Shown here: positions 26,755 to 36,451 of the stretch, one piece after another
Position numbering within the stretch: the stretch's first letter is position 1
Layout of the letters: every line of letters starts with the position of its first letter
NCBI GenBank assembly: GCA_002786785.1
Contig: PCUD01000005.1
Location: forward strand, 2,703 to 45,585
Length of the DNA: 42,883 bases
Source of the DNA: Ignavibacteriales bacterium CG18_big_fil_WC_8_21_14_2_50_31_20
Lineage (GTDB): Bacteria; Bacteroidota; Ignavibacteria; Ignavibacteriales; Melioribacteraceae
Direction: 5' to 3'
Position numbers and translations under genes: made by a program
Notes under the pieces: generated by a model
Databases searched by the model: none
What the model was told of the DNA's origin: nothing
The model's input: the letters and a program-made list of their open reading frames with translations, nothing else

Positions 26755-27204
26755 ATGAAGACTATTATTATAAATGTTTTATTATTTGTTGCATTAAATT
26801 TTTCTATAAATGCACAAAGTAGTGGTTTTGGAATTGGATTAGTGTTTGGCGAACCAACTGGTATTTCGGCAAAATTGTGGAATGGAAATACAACTGCATT
26901 CCAGGGTGCAATTGCTTGGTCTTTTGGAAAAAATGATGCTTTAAGATTACAAGCTGACTATTTATGGCACTTTCCTGGTCTTGAAATAGCTGTGGGAAAA
27001 TTGCCGTACTATTTAGGAATTGGAACGAGTGTTACATTAGCTGACGAATTAGTCTTGACTGCAAGAATTCCTATTGGAGTAGATAATCAATTTTTTAATT
27101 TGCCTTTGGATATATTTGTAGAAGTTGTGCCTGGATTGAATTTAATACCAGATGTTGATTTAAATATTGATGCTGGTCTTGGTGTAAGATATTTTCTCAA
27201 ATAA
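26755..27204 (+). CDS. Small outer-membrane beta-barrel-like protein (DUF3996-like)
   Basis: The 149-residue exported protein has a signal peptide ending NFSINAQ. The mature part alternates hydrophobic and polar residues in strands (GFGIGLVFGEPTGISAKLW, RLQADYLWHF, LVLTARIPIGVD) and ends in a strand finishing with YFLK, consistent with an eight-strand barrel. From memory it resembles DUF3996 proteins of spirochaetes and Bacteroidota. AAAGGA precedes the ATG. Function unknown. Confidence 0.75.
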   Translation: MKTIIINVLLFVALNFSINAQSSGFGIGLVFGEPTGISAKLWNGNTTAFQGAIAWSFGKNDALRLQADYLWHFPGLEIAVGKLPYYLGIGTSVTLADELVLTARIPIGVDNQFFNLPLDIFVEVVPGLNLIPDVDLNIDAGLGVRYFLK

Positions 27205-27247
27205 AATATCTTAAAGAGTCATTAAAAATCATTTTATGGCCCATTAA

Positions 27248-28171
27248 TTATAATACTGTTACAATCCACCACCTAAAAAGTGCGATTAGAACGATAATAA
27301 ATCCTTCTATTTTAGTAATTCGCCATCCTATTCTCATTAAAACAAATAGAAAAACCAAATATAATGCCAATATTAGTAAACTGTAAAAATCACTTTGCGA
27401 AATTGTTAAAGGACGGATTATTGAAGCAACTCCAAGAACACCAAGAATATTAAAAATATCGCTTCCAATTAAATTACCAATTGAAAGACCATATCTTCCT
27501 TTAAATAATGCAACCAGAGATGTAGCAAATTCTGGGATAGATGTGCCAGCCGCAACTATAGTGATTCCAATCATCCATTCAGAAATCCCAAATTCGCGGG
27601 CAATTTCTGATGCTGAGTTTACAAGTAAATGGGCACTTCCAATAATTGCTAAAACTCCAACAATTAAAACAGGTACATCATACCATTTAAAATTTCCTTC
27701 TGGAATTACCTCATCTAAATTAACTTTTGAGCGTATAAGAACAACTACATAACCTACAAGGAGTGAAACGAAAATAATTCCCTCAAAAGTAGAAAGGACT
27801 AAATCTCGGAAGAAAAAAAGCAAAAGAATTCCTGAAATAACTAATGCAGAACCATCGCGAAAAAGCAAAGTTTTATTAGTAATAACTGTGCCAAAAATTG
27901 CAACAAAGCCTAAAATAATTCCAAGATTAAAAATGTTTGAACCAACAACATTTCCAACAGAAATTGCCATTTTGTTTGCTATTGCAGCCGAAACAGTTAC
28001 TGCGAACTCCGGGGTGGAGGTAGCAAAAGCGACAATTGTTAAGCCAATTACCAACTCAGACATGCCAAGTTTTTTAGCAATTTTGGAAGCAGATTCAACA
28101 ACAAAGTGTGCGCCTCCCCAAAGTCCGAAAATGGTACAAATTATAATCAGTAGGTTTAATAAAATTGCCAT
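27248..28171 (-). CDS. Calcium/sodium antiporter (YrbG/CaCA family)
   Basis: This 307-residue membrane protein is made of two homologous halves, each with the alpha-repeat: GLTIVAFATSTPEFAVTVSAA with VGNVVGSNIFNLG, and GITIVAAGTSIPEFATSLVAL with IGNLIGSDIFNILG. These hold the ion-binding glutamates. It exchanges Na+ for Ca2+ or similar. The short cytoplasmic loop matches bacterial members. A single-gene unit. Confidence 0.95.
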   Translation of the reverse strand: MAILLNLLIIICTIFGLWGGAHFVVESASKIAKKLGMSELVIGLTIVAFATSTPEFAVTVSAAIANKMAISVGNVVGSNIFNLGIILGFVAIFGTVITNKTLLFRDGSALVISGILLLFFFRDLVLSTFEGIIFVSLLVGYVVVLIRSKVNLDEVIPEGNFKWYDVPVLIVGVLAIIGSAHLLVNSASEIAREFGISEWMIGITIVAAGTSIPEFATSLVALFKGRYGLSIGNLIGSDIFNILGVLGVASIIRPLTISQSDFYSLLILALYLVFLFVLMRIGWRITKIEGFIIVLIALFRWWIVTVL

Positions 28172-28208
28172 AAAATTTTGTTTTAATAATTAAATAAAAA
28201 TGATGTGT

Positions 28209-28278
28209 AAGTAACCTAAAAAACGTTACTTATTCAAGTAGGAATTTTGAGTAATATAAGCCCGAATTAAATCGGGCT
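28209..28278. terminator. Two hairpins between the 72-residue gene and the antiporter
   Basis: AGCCCGA/TCGGGCT (28259-28265 with 28272-28278, 6-base loop) is a GC-rich hairpin 7 bases past the stop of the minus-strand 72-residue gene, a likely terminator. A second, AAGTAAC/GTTACTT (28209-28215 with 28225-28231), lies closer to the antiporter start. Confidence 0.6.
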
Positions 28279-28285
28279 AAAATTA

Positions 28286-28504
28286 TTAATCCTCTGGATT
28301 ATACGAAAGTTCAATTTTTATATGGAAATCAGCACCACTAAACATGGTATATTTTACATCGCCAATTGTACATTTGTAATCTTCACCAACAAGTCCGCTT
28401 ACAACTTTTGCTACTCCGTTTTCAATATCGGCAATGCTAATTGCTTTAAGTTTATTTTGTAATAGTTTGTTAACATCAATTGTTTTTTCGTTTTTATCGG
28501 GCAT
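28286..28504 (-). CDS. Hypothetical small protein
   Basis: The 72-residue protein is not recognised. It is soluble, opens with a polar KNEKTIDVNKLL helix, then ISIADIENGVAKVVSGLVGEDY and a beta-rich GDVKYTMFSGADFHIKIELSY. A good GAGAG ribosome site, a 9-bp hairpin in the 5' leader (28522-28545, one G-T pair) and a GC-rich terminator just past the stop support a real single-gene transcript. Confidence 0.7.
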   Translation of the reverse strand: MPDKNEKTIDVNKLLQNKLKAISIADIENGVAKVVSGLVGEDYKCTIGDVKYTMFSGADFHIKIELSYNPED

Positions 28505-28700
28505 TTTCTCTCTCCAAATTTATTTGTCGTTTTTAGACGATAAATATATGTATTTGTTTATCAATTATATAAATTAAGTTATCTTTACACTTTTTCTTAA
28601 TTTTTAGAAATTTCAATAATCTTGCTTCTAATTATTTTTTAATTACAAAAGAGAATTAAAAATTAAGATTAAGCAAATATTAATCATAGAAAATTAAAAT

Positions 28701-30047
28701 TTAACTTCTGATTAAAGTAAGTAATTCTTCTGTTTTTGCTTTCATTAATTCTTCATCACCTTTAGATTCAACATTTAAACGCAATAAAGGCTCCGTGTTG
28801 CTCATACGCACATTAAATCTCCAAGTATCATATTCAACACTAACTCCATCAATTTCGTCTAGTTTGCCGTCGGAATATTTTGCTTTTAATTCGGCAATTT
28901 TTGCTTTTGGATTTTCTAAAGTTGTATTAATTTCGCCTGAACAAGGATATTTGGCAATCATATCACCAACTAATTCCGAAAGCTTTTTCCCCTCTTCTGC
29001 CATTAACTGAATAACAAGAAGAAATGGAATCATACCACTATCAGAATAAGCATTTTCGCGGAAGTAATGATGTGCAGACATTTCACCGCCATAAACAGAA
29101 TTAACTTCGCGCATTTTTTCTTTTATAAATGCATGTCCACTTACAGAAACAACAGCTTCTCCACCAGCTTTTTCAACTACATCAAGTGTATTCCAAATTA
29201 ATCTTGGGTCGTGGACAATTTTTCCACCAGGGAAACTTCTTAAAATTGATTTTGCTAATAATCCAACAATATAATATCCTTCAATAAAATCACCATTTTC
29301 ATCAAAGAAAAAACATCTATCATAATCTCCATCCCAAGCTACACCAAGATTGGCTTTATGTTTTTTAATTGCGTCAACAGTTGGCTGTCTATTTTCTGGT
29401 AGCAATGGATTGGGAACTCCATTTGGAAAAGTTGAATCTGGTTCATGAAAAACCTTAATCATTTTAATAGGCAATTTATTTTCAATTGCGTCTAATGCCG
29501 GACCAACACAACCATTTCCAGCATTTACAACAACTTTTAATGAATCAATTTTTTTTGCATCATAAAATTGATTAAGATTTTCAATAAATGCTTCCATTAC
29601 ATCTTTATTTTCAATTTTTCCTTTTGTAGTTGCAAGTTTGCCTAAATCATTATTTAAAATCATTTGCTCAACTTCACCAAGCCCAGATGCATAGCCCATT
29701 GGAACTGAGCCTTTTTTTACAAATTTTAATCCATTATATTCTGGTGGGTTGTGGCTTGCAGTAATCATTACTCCACCATCGGCGTCAAAGTATGGAGTTG
29801 AAAAATAAATCATTTCAGTTCCACACATCCCTAAATCAATTACATCGCATCCAGCATCAGTTAAACCATTAGCGAGTGCTTTTGATAATTCAGGGGATGA
29901 GGTTCTAACGTCCATTCCAATAACAACTTTTTTTGCATTGTTTAGTTTAACAAATGCACGACCAACTTTATATGCAATATCTGTATTTAATTCTGAAGGG
30001 ACTTTCCCCCTTATATCATAAGCTTTAAATCCTGGAATGCTTGCCAT
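28701..30047 (-). CDS. Phosphomannomutase/phosphoglucomutase
   Basis: This 448-residue alpha-D-phosphohexomutase has all four domains: FKAYDIRG at the N-terminus, the phosphoserine loop TASHNPPEYNGLKFV, the metal loop WDGDYDRCFFFDENG, the sugar-binding GEMSAHHYFRENAYSDSG and the phosphate-binding RMSNTEPLLRLNVE. It interconverts hexose 6- and 1-phosphates for polysaccharide and glycolipid synthesis. GEMSAHHYF is typical of enzymes acting on both mannose and glucose (ManB/CpsG type). A good AGAGGAAA site precedes the start. Confidence 0.95.
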   Translation of the reverse strand: MASIPGFKAYDIRGKVPSELNTDIAYKVGRAFVKLNNAKKVVIGMDVRTSSPELSKALANGLTDAGCDVIDLGMCGTEMIYFSTPYFDADGGVMITASHNPPEYNGLKFVKKGSVPMGYASGLGEVEQMILNNDLGKLATTKGKIENKDVMEAFIENLNQFYDAKKIDSLKVVVNAGNGCVGPALDAIENKLPIKMIKVFHEPDSTFPNGVPNPLLPENRQPTVDAIKKHKANLGVAWDGDYDRCFFFDENGDFIEGYYIVGLLAKSILRSFPGGKIVHDPRLIWNTLDVVEKAGGEAVVSVSGHAFIKEKMREVNSVYGGEMSAHHYFRENAYSDSGMIPFLLVIQLMAEEGKKLSELVGDMIAKYPCSGEINTTLENPKAKIAELKAKYSDGKLDEIDGVSVEYDTWRFNVRMSNTEPLLRLNVESKGDEELMKAKTEELLTLIRS

Positions 30048-30176
30048 TATTTTTCCTCTAAAAATATTTACAATTAATTATTTAAGTAATGCAAAATATT
30101 GGTAATTAGAATAAATTACAAGGAGAGCTTTGTAAGATTAAATTGTATTTATTCCCACAATAATGAATAACAAAAA

Positions 30177-30770
30177 TTAGTATCTGATTAATTCTTTATA
30201 ACTATCTATATTATCAATATCATTTAAGATTTCTGGATACTCACAATTCCAATGTTTTTTTCTAATATTATTTACGCTTGATATTTCTTTTAAATTACAA
30301 GTAACCGGTGATGATGTAATTATTTTAATTAGTCGTTTATTTAATAATATTGGATGCCCATTTTTTTGTTCAAATTCAGGCTGAATCCAATCGAATAAAT
30401 TATCTGTTTGGCAAAGTAAATTTTCATAAAACGATATTGGCAAATTTGGTTGATCAATAAAATGATATAAAATCCAATCCGCATTCAATGAATTTCTTAA
30501 TCCTGTTTTTAGTGACGAAAACATTCCTTCTTTAAAGTTTTCATTAAATATGGTCTTTATCTTTTCAATATTTTTGAACGATTTAATTTCAGTTTCAATT
30601 AAATTTGCATTATGCCCTGTAATAATAACCACTTCATCACAAATTGGATTTAATTTATCCACAATATTTTCAAGAAAAGATTTTCCACGATAATCCAAAA
30701 GCGGTTTAAAATCACCCATTCTGGATGAAAGACCCGCCGCAATTATTAAACCAATAATTTTGTCATTCAT
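30177..30770 (-). CDS. MobA/MocA-like nucleotidyltransferase
   Basis: The 197-residue protein starts with LIIAAGLSSRMGDFKPLLDYRGKSF, the nucleotide-binding signature of molybdenum-cofactor guanylyl- or cytidylyltransferases, and later has HFIDQPNLP and QKNGHPILLNK, which favour the MocA/XdhC-associated type that makes molybdopterin cytosine dinucleotide. No xanthine dehydrogenase or Mo-cofactor genes are in the window, so the substrate is uncertain. It sits 48 bases downstream of threonine synthase on the same strand. Confidence 0.85.
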   Translation of the reverse strand: MNDKIIGLIIAAGLSSRMGDFKPLLDYRGKSFLENIVDKLNPICDEVVIITGHNANLIETEIKSFKNIEKIKTIFNENFKEGMFSSLKTGLRNSLNADWILYHFIDQPNLPISFYENLLCQTDNLFDWIQPEFEQKNGHPILLNKRLIKIITSSPVTCNLKEISSVNNIRKKHWNCEYPEILNDIDNIDSYKELIRY

Positions 30771-30818
30771 TTAACTTCTATTCATAATTGTTTTTTTAAC
30801 TAAACGCAGTGTTGTTGG

Positions 30819-32006
30819 CTAAATTTTTAAAGATTCTACATCTTTTAATCCATTTCCTGTAATTAAAAGTAGTACCGTTTTATTTTGTAGCCTATTTTCG
30901 TCCAAAAATATTTTATAAGCTGCATAAGTTGCGGCGCTTGAAGGCTCGCACAAAACTCCAGTTTCAACAATAAATTCTTTTTGGCTTTGTAAAATATTTT
31001 TATCCGAGACCGAAATTGCTTCACCAAAACTTTCTTTAATTGCATTTACTGCAAAATATAAATTACGAGGCGCACCCGCACTAATACTATCTGCAATTGT
31101 TGTTGCTGGTTTGTAAACAAATTCATTATTATTTATGTATCGCACTACGGCATCACTTTTCTCCGATTGCACTCCAATTAGCTGTGGCAGTTTTTCAATC
31201 CATCCAAGCTTTAATAATTCTGAAAATCCTTTATATATTCCAGAAATAATAACTCCATCTCCAACTGGAACAAATATTACATCTGGAATCTTTCCATTAG
31301 TTTGGATAAAAATATCATAAGCAGCTGATTTTTTGCCTTCAATTGTTAATGGATTATAAGCTGTATTTCTATTATACCAATTATTTGTTTTTGAATCTTC
31401 AAGGCATTTATCAAACGCAAAATCATAATCGCCATCAACAACAACAATATTGGCTCCATAGGCTTCAATTTGAATTCGTTTAGCATTGGGGATATTTTTA
31501 GGAACATAAATATGCGATTTTAAACTAAGTCGTGCGCAAATTCCTGCTAACGATGAGCCTGCATTTCCAGTTGATGCTGCTGCTATTTCATTAATTCCAA
31601 GTTCAATAGCTTTTAATGCAACAAGACTTGAAGCTCTATCCTTGTATGAAAGGGTTGGATTGCGTGTTTCATCCATTATGGAAAAAGTGATTCCATTTAT
31701 AGTTTGTGTCAATAAGTTATTAGCAGGAAGCGTTAATTTTTCTAAAATTGTTTTTGTGAATTCACTATAATTAATTGGCCAAAGTTGTGGATATAACCAA
31801 GGTTTACCAGCTTCCAAATTTAGAAAATCATGTCGTAAAATACTTTTACTTATTGAAACATAATCATAATCAATTTGTAGAACTCCAATCAGGGGTAGAT
31901 TTTTTTCTGCCTTTCCACATTTTGGACACAGATAATGGAAGTTATTTTCAATGAAATTTGAGTCGAATTCTGATTTGCAGTTTTTACATTTGTAAGTATA
32001 ATTCAT
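30819..32006 (-). CDS. thrC: Threonine synthase-type PLP enzyme
   Basis: The 395-residue fold-type II enzyme opens with an N-terminal zinc ribbon (YKCKNCKSEF and YLCPKCGK), then the PLP-lysine motif NPTLSYKDRASS and the phosphate-binding loop AASTGNAGSSLAG, ending LLITGNGLKD. This matches short threonine synthases, which convert O-phosphohomoserine to threonine. Other fold-type II enzymes with the same zinc ribbon exist, and no homoserine genes are adjacent, so a paralogous role is possible. Confidence 0.88.
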   Translation of the reverse strand: MNYTYKCKNCKSEFDSNFIENNFHYLCPKCGKAEKNLPLIGVLQIDYDYVSISKSILRHDFLNLEAGKPWLYPQLWPINYSEFTKTILEKLTLPANNLLTQTINGITFSIMDETRNPTLSYKDRASSLVALKAIELGINEIAAASTGNAGSSLAGICARLSLKSHIYVPKNIPNAKRIQIEAYGANIVVVDGDYDFAFDKCLEDSKTNNWYNRNTAYNPLTIEGKKSAAYDIFIQTNGKIPDVIFVPVGDGVIISGIYKGFSELLKLGWIEKLPQLIGVQSEKSDAVVRYINNNEFVYKPATTIADSISAGAPRNLYFAVNAIKESFGEAISVSDKNILQSQKEFIVETGVLCEPSSAATYAAYKIFLDENRLQNKTVLLLITGNGLKDVESLKI

Positions 32007-32119
32007 AATAGGTCTTTAAAGTGAATTTTTAGTTTATAATTTTAATTAGCAATTTAACGATTAATTCGTTTAGTTTTCCAATAAGACAATATTGATTTGA
32101 TAACAATATAGAGTAAAAA

Positions 32120-33232
32120 ATGAAAAACAAAATTATTTTTCTTGTAATAATACTTATACAATTATCTATTAGCGGTATTTTTGCACAAGATGTAACAACG
32201 GTTGAGGCTTTAAGTAAAGATATAAGTGATAATTTGGACTTGGAAGCTGTTGCTTCAATTTTTGGTGAATCGGAGGATTTAGAAGATTTTGAAAGAAAAT
32301 TAAATGATCCAGACATTCAAATTTGTAACTTGGACTTAAACGAAGATGGTGAAGTTGACTATCTAAGGGTTCTGGAAACAGCCGAAAAAAACACTCATCT
32401 TATTACAATTCAAGCGGTAATTGGAAAAGACCTATATCAGGATGTTGCAACAATTGATGTTGAAAAGGATAATTCTGGTGAAACAAAAGTGCAGGTTGTT
32501 GGCGATGTTTATCTTTATGGAAATGATTATATAATTGAGCCAGTTTATATTCATCGCCCAGTATTTTTTGTTTATTTCTGGGATGCTGGATACAATCTAT
32601 GGTATTCCCCTTATTATTACAATTATTATCCAACATATTATAATCCTTGGCGACCATATCCAATACACAGATATCAGCGTTTTGTCCATAATTATGTGAA
32701 CAGAGATAATCGTTATAATTATGCTAAATCGCGCAGAAGCAAAACTTCTGTTGTTTTACACGAAAATTTAAGAAGAAATGATTATGAAAAAAGAAATCCA
32801 GAAAAATCTTTTGTTAAACGCACTAAAGGAATTACAAACAGATTTAAGTTAGAAGAAACTAGAAAAATTAATGGAGCACGTGATTCTAAAGAGATGAGAG
32901 AATTTACTGGGAAAAAAGTACGAAAAGATTGGACTCCAAATTCATCATCATTAAAAGAAATGGATAAAATTCCGCGTATTGATAAAAAAGCTAAAAATGA
33001 TAATAACCAGATTAGAGAAAAACAAATACGTAAAAATAGAGAAATTCAAAAAAATGACACACCCGCTCGGGATAGAAACAAAAGCCAAGTTAGACCTTCA
33101 ACGAGGAGACCCGAAATAAAGAATAATGAAGTTCAACGAAATAGTAATCCTGAAAGAACTCCAAAACAAAATAGAGTTGAACAAAGCAATTCAAGAAATA
33201 GTGAAAGGACAAAAAAGACAGACAGAAATTAA
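32120..33232 (+). CDS. Exported protein with Tyr/Pro-rich centre and basic disordered tail
   Basis: The 370-residue protein has a signal peptide ending SGIFAQ. The N-terminal domain (about 25-150) is acidic, with a calcium-loop-like DLNEDGEVDYLRVLE, then VGDVYLYGNDYIIEPVY. Residues about 155-190 are very rich in Tyr, Trp and Pro (YSPYYYNYYPTYYNPW). From about 200 to the end it is Lys/Arg/Asn-rich and low complexity, probably disordered. Similar exported proteins are common in Bacteroidota with no known function. The composition shift suggests an anchor that binds acidic polymers or cell wall, which is inference. Confidence 0.82.
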   Translation: MKNKIIFLVIILIQLSISGIFAQDVTTVEALSKDISDNLDLEAVASIFGESEDLEDFERKLNDPDIQICNLDLNEDGEVDYLRVLETAEKNTHLITIQAVIGKDLYQDVATIDVEKDNSGETKVQVVGDVYLYGNDYIIEPVYIHRPVFFVYFWDAGYNLWYSPYYYNYYPTYYNPWRPYPIHRYQRFVHNYVNRDNRYNYAKSRRSKTSVVLHENLRRNDYEKRNPEKSFVKRTKGITNRFKLEETRKINGARDSKEMREFTGKKVRKDWTPNSSSLKEMDKIPRIDKKAKNDNNQIREKQIRKNREIQKNDTPARDRNKSQVRPSTRRPEIKNNEVQRNSNPERTPKQNRVEQSNSRNSERTKKTDRN

Positions 33233-33297
33233 ATTTTATAATTTTAAGGCTATTTTGTTTTTGAATTTATTATACAGTTAAAGAAGAGATATGGAAA

Positions 33298-34317
33298 ATG
33301 GATAAAAAAATATTACAGATAGAACCATTAGGTTTTCCTTGGAAAACATTAGATCCGTTTCTTTTTTGTGCATATCACAAGGACGATTTTCCAAAAGGAA
33401 ACGAAAACATGGAACCTGATTCCTCACTATTATTAGGTAGAAATATTGGTGAAGATTTTACAATAAAAGATGGCTGGCGAATGTATCATGGCGATAAAGT
33501 GCCTGGATTCCCAAGTCATCCCCATAGAGGATTTGAAACAATTACGGTTGTTGAAAAAGGAGTTGTTGATCATGCTGATTCTCTTGGTGGTGCTGGTCGT
33601 TATGGGAAAGGTGATATTCAGTGGATGACTGCAGGTAGAGGAATTCAGCATTCTGAAATGTTTCCACTTTTAAATATGGATAAAGATAATCCACTTGAAA
33701 TGTTTCAGATATGGTTAAACCTGCCAAAAGCAAGCAAATTAGTTGAGCCGCATTTTGCTATGATTTGGGATTCTTCAGTTCCAACTTTGCGTGAAGAAGA
33801 TAGCAATGGGAAATTAACAGAAATTAGGGTAGTATCTGGTGAAATAAAAGGAGTAAAATCTTTATCACCAGCCCCAAATTCTTGGGCTTCAAATCCCCAA
33901 AATGAAGTTTTAGTTTGTACAATTAAAATGGAAGCGGGAGCAAAATTCGTAATACCAAAAACAAATTCGTTCGTTAACAGAGCTTTATATTTTTATAAGG
34001 GAAGTTCTATTAATATTGACGATACAAAAATTAACAGTTCTAATTTTATATCTGTAAAATCTGATATGGAAATTGATATTCAATGCGGTGATTCCGATGG
34101 ACAAATATTAATACTTCAAGGTAAACCAATTAATGAACCAGTCGCACAATATGGTCCCTTTGTAATGAATACAAAGACAGAGATTCAATCTACATTTGAC
34201 GAATATGAAAAAAATCATTTTGGAGGTTGGCAATGGGCAAGACGTGACCTAGTACATGATAGAAAAAAATCATGTTTTGCATTGCATTCAGATGGCAGAT
34301 TAGAAAAAAAACAATAA
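33298..34317 (+). CDS. Pirin family protein
   Basis: The 339-residue bicupin starts at ATG 33298; the ATG at 33291 is out of frame and stops after four codons. The metal site of the N-terminal cupin is intact: SHPHRGFETIT (two His), a third His in WMTAGRGIQHSEMF and the following Glu. Bacterial pirins are Fe-dependent quercetinase-like dioxygenases or redox sensors; which applies is not clear. The C-terminal NHFGGWQWARRD region is typical. Confidence 0.94.
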   Translation: MDKKILQIEPLGFPWKTLDPFLFCAYHKDDFPKGNENMEPDSSLLLGRNIGEDFTIKDGWRMYHGDKVPGFPSHPHRGFETITVVEKGVVDHADSLGGAGRYGKGDIQWMTAGRGIQHSEMFPLLNMDKDNPLEMFQIWLNLPKASKLVEPHFAMIWDSSVPTLREEDSNGKLTEIRVVSGEIKGVKSLSPAPNSWASNPQNEVLVCTIKMEAGAKFVIPKTNSFVNRALYFYKGSSINIDDTKINSSNFISVKSDMEIDIQCGDSDGQILILQGKPINEPVAQYGPFVMNTKTEIQSTFDEYEKNHFGGWQWARRDLVHDRKKSCFALHSDGRLEKKQ

Positions 34318-34391
34318 TTGAAAATATTCAGTCAATTTATTATTTAAATAAACTTATTTTGGCAAACTATATTTATTAATTAATAATAAAT

Positions 34392-34399
34392 TAGATTTG
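34392..34399 (+). promoter_or_regulatory. Candidate Bacteroidota-type -7 element for the carbonic anhydrase gene
   Basis: TAGATTTG matches TAnnTTTG and lies 28 bases before the start codon, downstream of an AT-rich stretch. No clear upstream TTTG box at standard spacing. Confidence 0.4.
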
Positions 34400-34427
34400 T
34401 TCTTTATTATTTATAAAATGGAGGTAA

Positions 34428-34970
34428 ATGGAAAGGTTAATAGATATAAAATCTTATAACGACATTTTAGCTGAATATCAAGAAACCCCTATTGGATTGT
34501 TACTTGAATATCACAATCTAAATAAAGAATATGATACATATTCTGAAGCTCAAATGTTGATTGGAATGTGTATGGATAATAGAAAACATTTACATATCCC
34601 TGATAATTTTTCATTTATTTTACGAGCTGGTGGAGCTAATTTGCGTCATAGTGAATTTAAAGTTTCTTATGCAATTGCTGTTGGGGGTGTTAGATATATT
34701 GCAATTATTGGACATAACAACTGTGGAATGGTTAATCTTAAATCACGAAAAAACATTTTTATTGATGGACTGGTTGATTTTGCTGGCTGGAATGCAGAAG
34801 ATGCCAAAAAGCATTTTGAAGCATCAGAACCAATTTTTGAAATTGATAATGAAATAGATTTTGTAATTAGTGAAGCACAACGTCTTAGATTAAGATATCC
34901 AAAAGTTAAAGTAGCTCCTATGTTTTATAATGTTAATGACAATAGACTTTATTTAATTAGAGAGAATTAA
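34428..34970 (+). CDS. Beta-carbonic anhydrase-like protein
   Basis: This 180-residue protein keeps the beta-class zinc site: C48, D50 and R52 in MCMDNRK, and H96 and C99 in GHNNCGM, with RAGGAN between. It should interconvert CO2 and bicarbonate. It is a little shorter than typical beta enzymes (about 200-220), lacking most of the N-terminal arm. A strong GGAGG 4 bases before the ATG fixes the start. Confidence 0.88.
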   Translation: MERLIDIKSYNDILAEYQETPIGLLLEYHNLNKEYDTYSEAQMLIGMCMDNRKHLHIPDNFSFILRAGGANLRHSEFKVSYAIAVGGVRYIAIIGHNNCGMVNLKSRKNIFIDGLVDFAGWNAEDAKKHFEASEPIFEIDNEIDFVISEAQRLRLRYPKVKVAPMFYNVNDNRLYLIREN

Positions 34971-35034
34971 TTTTATTTACTATATCAAATTTTAAAATTG
35001 ATGTTTTGGATTGTCATATTTCAATATCGATTTA

Positions 35035-36279
35035 TCACTTAAAGTTAAATAGTATTGGAAAAATGAATGTGACTAATATTGTCCATAAACCATAAATTGG
35101 TAAAAACGAAGCAATACTTTTTTCTACATTCATAATTTCATTTCTGTTTTTAAGTGTCTTCAATAGACTGTATGTAACCATTATAAGGTTTATCAGAATT
35201 AGAATATTTCCACCTAAAACCGCAAGTCTGTTTGGTGTAATACCCCATTCAGAAATTCTGAATAAAATTGCAGATAACGCAATTCCATTTAATATTACCG
35301 TAACAATTGATAACATAAACAATAATAAAGTTTCTATCCTGTTGTCAGAAAGTTTTGTGGATTCAGCTACTGAGAAAAAAATAATTGCCAATACTCCAAT
35401 TAATAGAAGATTAAAAATTAAAAGAAATTCCCTATCGTTATATGGGTCTTTGCCTGTATAAATTACGGCAATAAGATAAATTACGAGTGTTAAAAGTACT
35501 ATTGGTGTAAAAACCTTTGCTATTACTGGGGAGACTTTATTTACCAGTTGAGGATTTGTTCTAACAAGATATGTCCCAACTATTGGTGCGGAAGCAACTC
35601 CCCAAATTGCAATATATTGAGAGTAAAACTCTTCAATTTTAATATCAATTAGTTCAAATAATCCAAATGTAATGCCTGATAATAATCCACCTGAAATCAG
35701 TAGAATTGTTGTCATCACCACTAAATCACCATTATATCGAAGAAAATCCAAACGCTTTTGATAGTTTTCTAATTGGTCACCAACAAACATAAAACCCAAA
35801 GCAGTCCATAAAAATAATGGAAGATGAATACACGCCAAAATTAGTGTGTCGCTTTTGATATTATTAGGAAGAAAATTAATGTATAAAATAGAAATTAGAA
35901 AGACTGCCAAAACAATAAATATTTTTTTGGGTTCGATTTTTTGTTTCCAAGCAAAATATGCTGTCAAAAAAGGAAAAACAACAAATGAGAGATTTCGTGG
36001 ATAAAAAAAGTCTTTTTCAATTCCAGTCAACTCAGGTATTTTGACTATGAGTCCTGCAAAAAATGCAGTTACAATCACAAATATTAACTCGTTTTTTGTA
36101 CCCCATGAAATTTCATCAAGTTCAAAATTCAGTCTTTCATTCCAAATTTGAGCTACTGTTTTTTCCTGGATGCTTGGATAAATTAGGTTGAACTCTCTTT
36201 TAAAAGTGGTTTTGTTATCCCGATACAATTTTTCAAGTTGCGTAGGATTGTCTAAGTTATTAATGATTTCATCTTTCAT
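35035..36279 (-). CDS. DUF4153-like polytopic membrane protein
   Basis: The 414-residue protein has a charged cytoplasmic N-terminus (about 70 residues) followed by roughly ten or more transmembrane helices. ISEWGITPNRLAVLGGNILILINL near the C-terminus and FNLLLIGVLAIIFFSVAE resemble DUF4153 proteins. Function unknown. It lies convergent to the carbonic anhydrase gene and downstream in orientation from the decayed kinase. Confidence 0.72.
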   Translation of the reverse strand: MKDEIINNLDNPTQLEKLYRDNKTTFKREFNLIYPSIQEKTVAQIWNERLNFELDEISWGTKNELIFVIVTAFFAGLIVKIPELTGIEKDFFYPRNLSFVVFPFLTAYFAWKQKIEPKKIFIVLAVFLISILYINFLPNNIKSDTLILACIHLPLFLWTALGFMFVGDQLENYQKRLDFLRYNGDLVVMTTILLISGGLLSGITFGLFELIDIKIEEFYSQYIAIWGVASAPIVGTYLVRTNPQLVNKVSPVIAKVFTPIVLLTLVIYLIAVIYTGKDPYNDREFLLIFNLLLIGVLAIIFFSVAESTKLSDNRIETLLLFMLSIVTVILNGIALSAILFRISEWGITPNRLAVLGGNILILINLIMVTYSLLKTLKNRNEIMNVEKSIASFLPIYGLWTILVTFIFPILFNFK

Positions 36280-36451
36280 ATTTTTCTTCGCTTAAACTAA
36301 ATTTTGATTCCATTACTTTTGTTTCCTAAAAAGTAAATTCATAAATCTTGTACATTATATTGTTACTTTCTTGCTTTTTTAATGAATTCTTTATCAAATC
36401 ACTCATAGATTTTTTATCAAGCTATATTTTTTAAATGCATTTATTCTTGAT

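Noticed and set aside
32029-32316. 95-codon frame antisense over the start of the exported protein gene
   Set aside because: It covers the signal-peptide region of a convincing plus-strand gene and has low-complexity composition.
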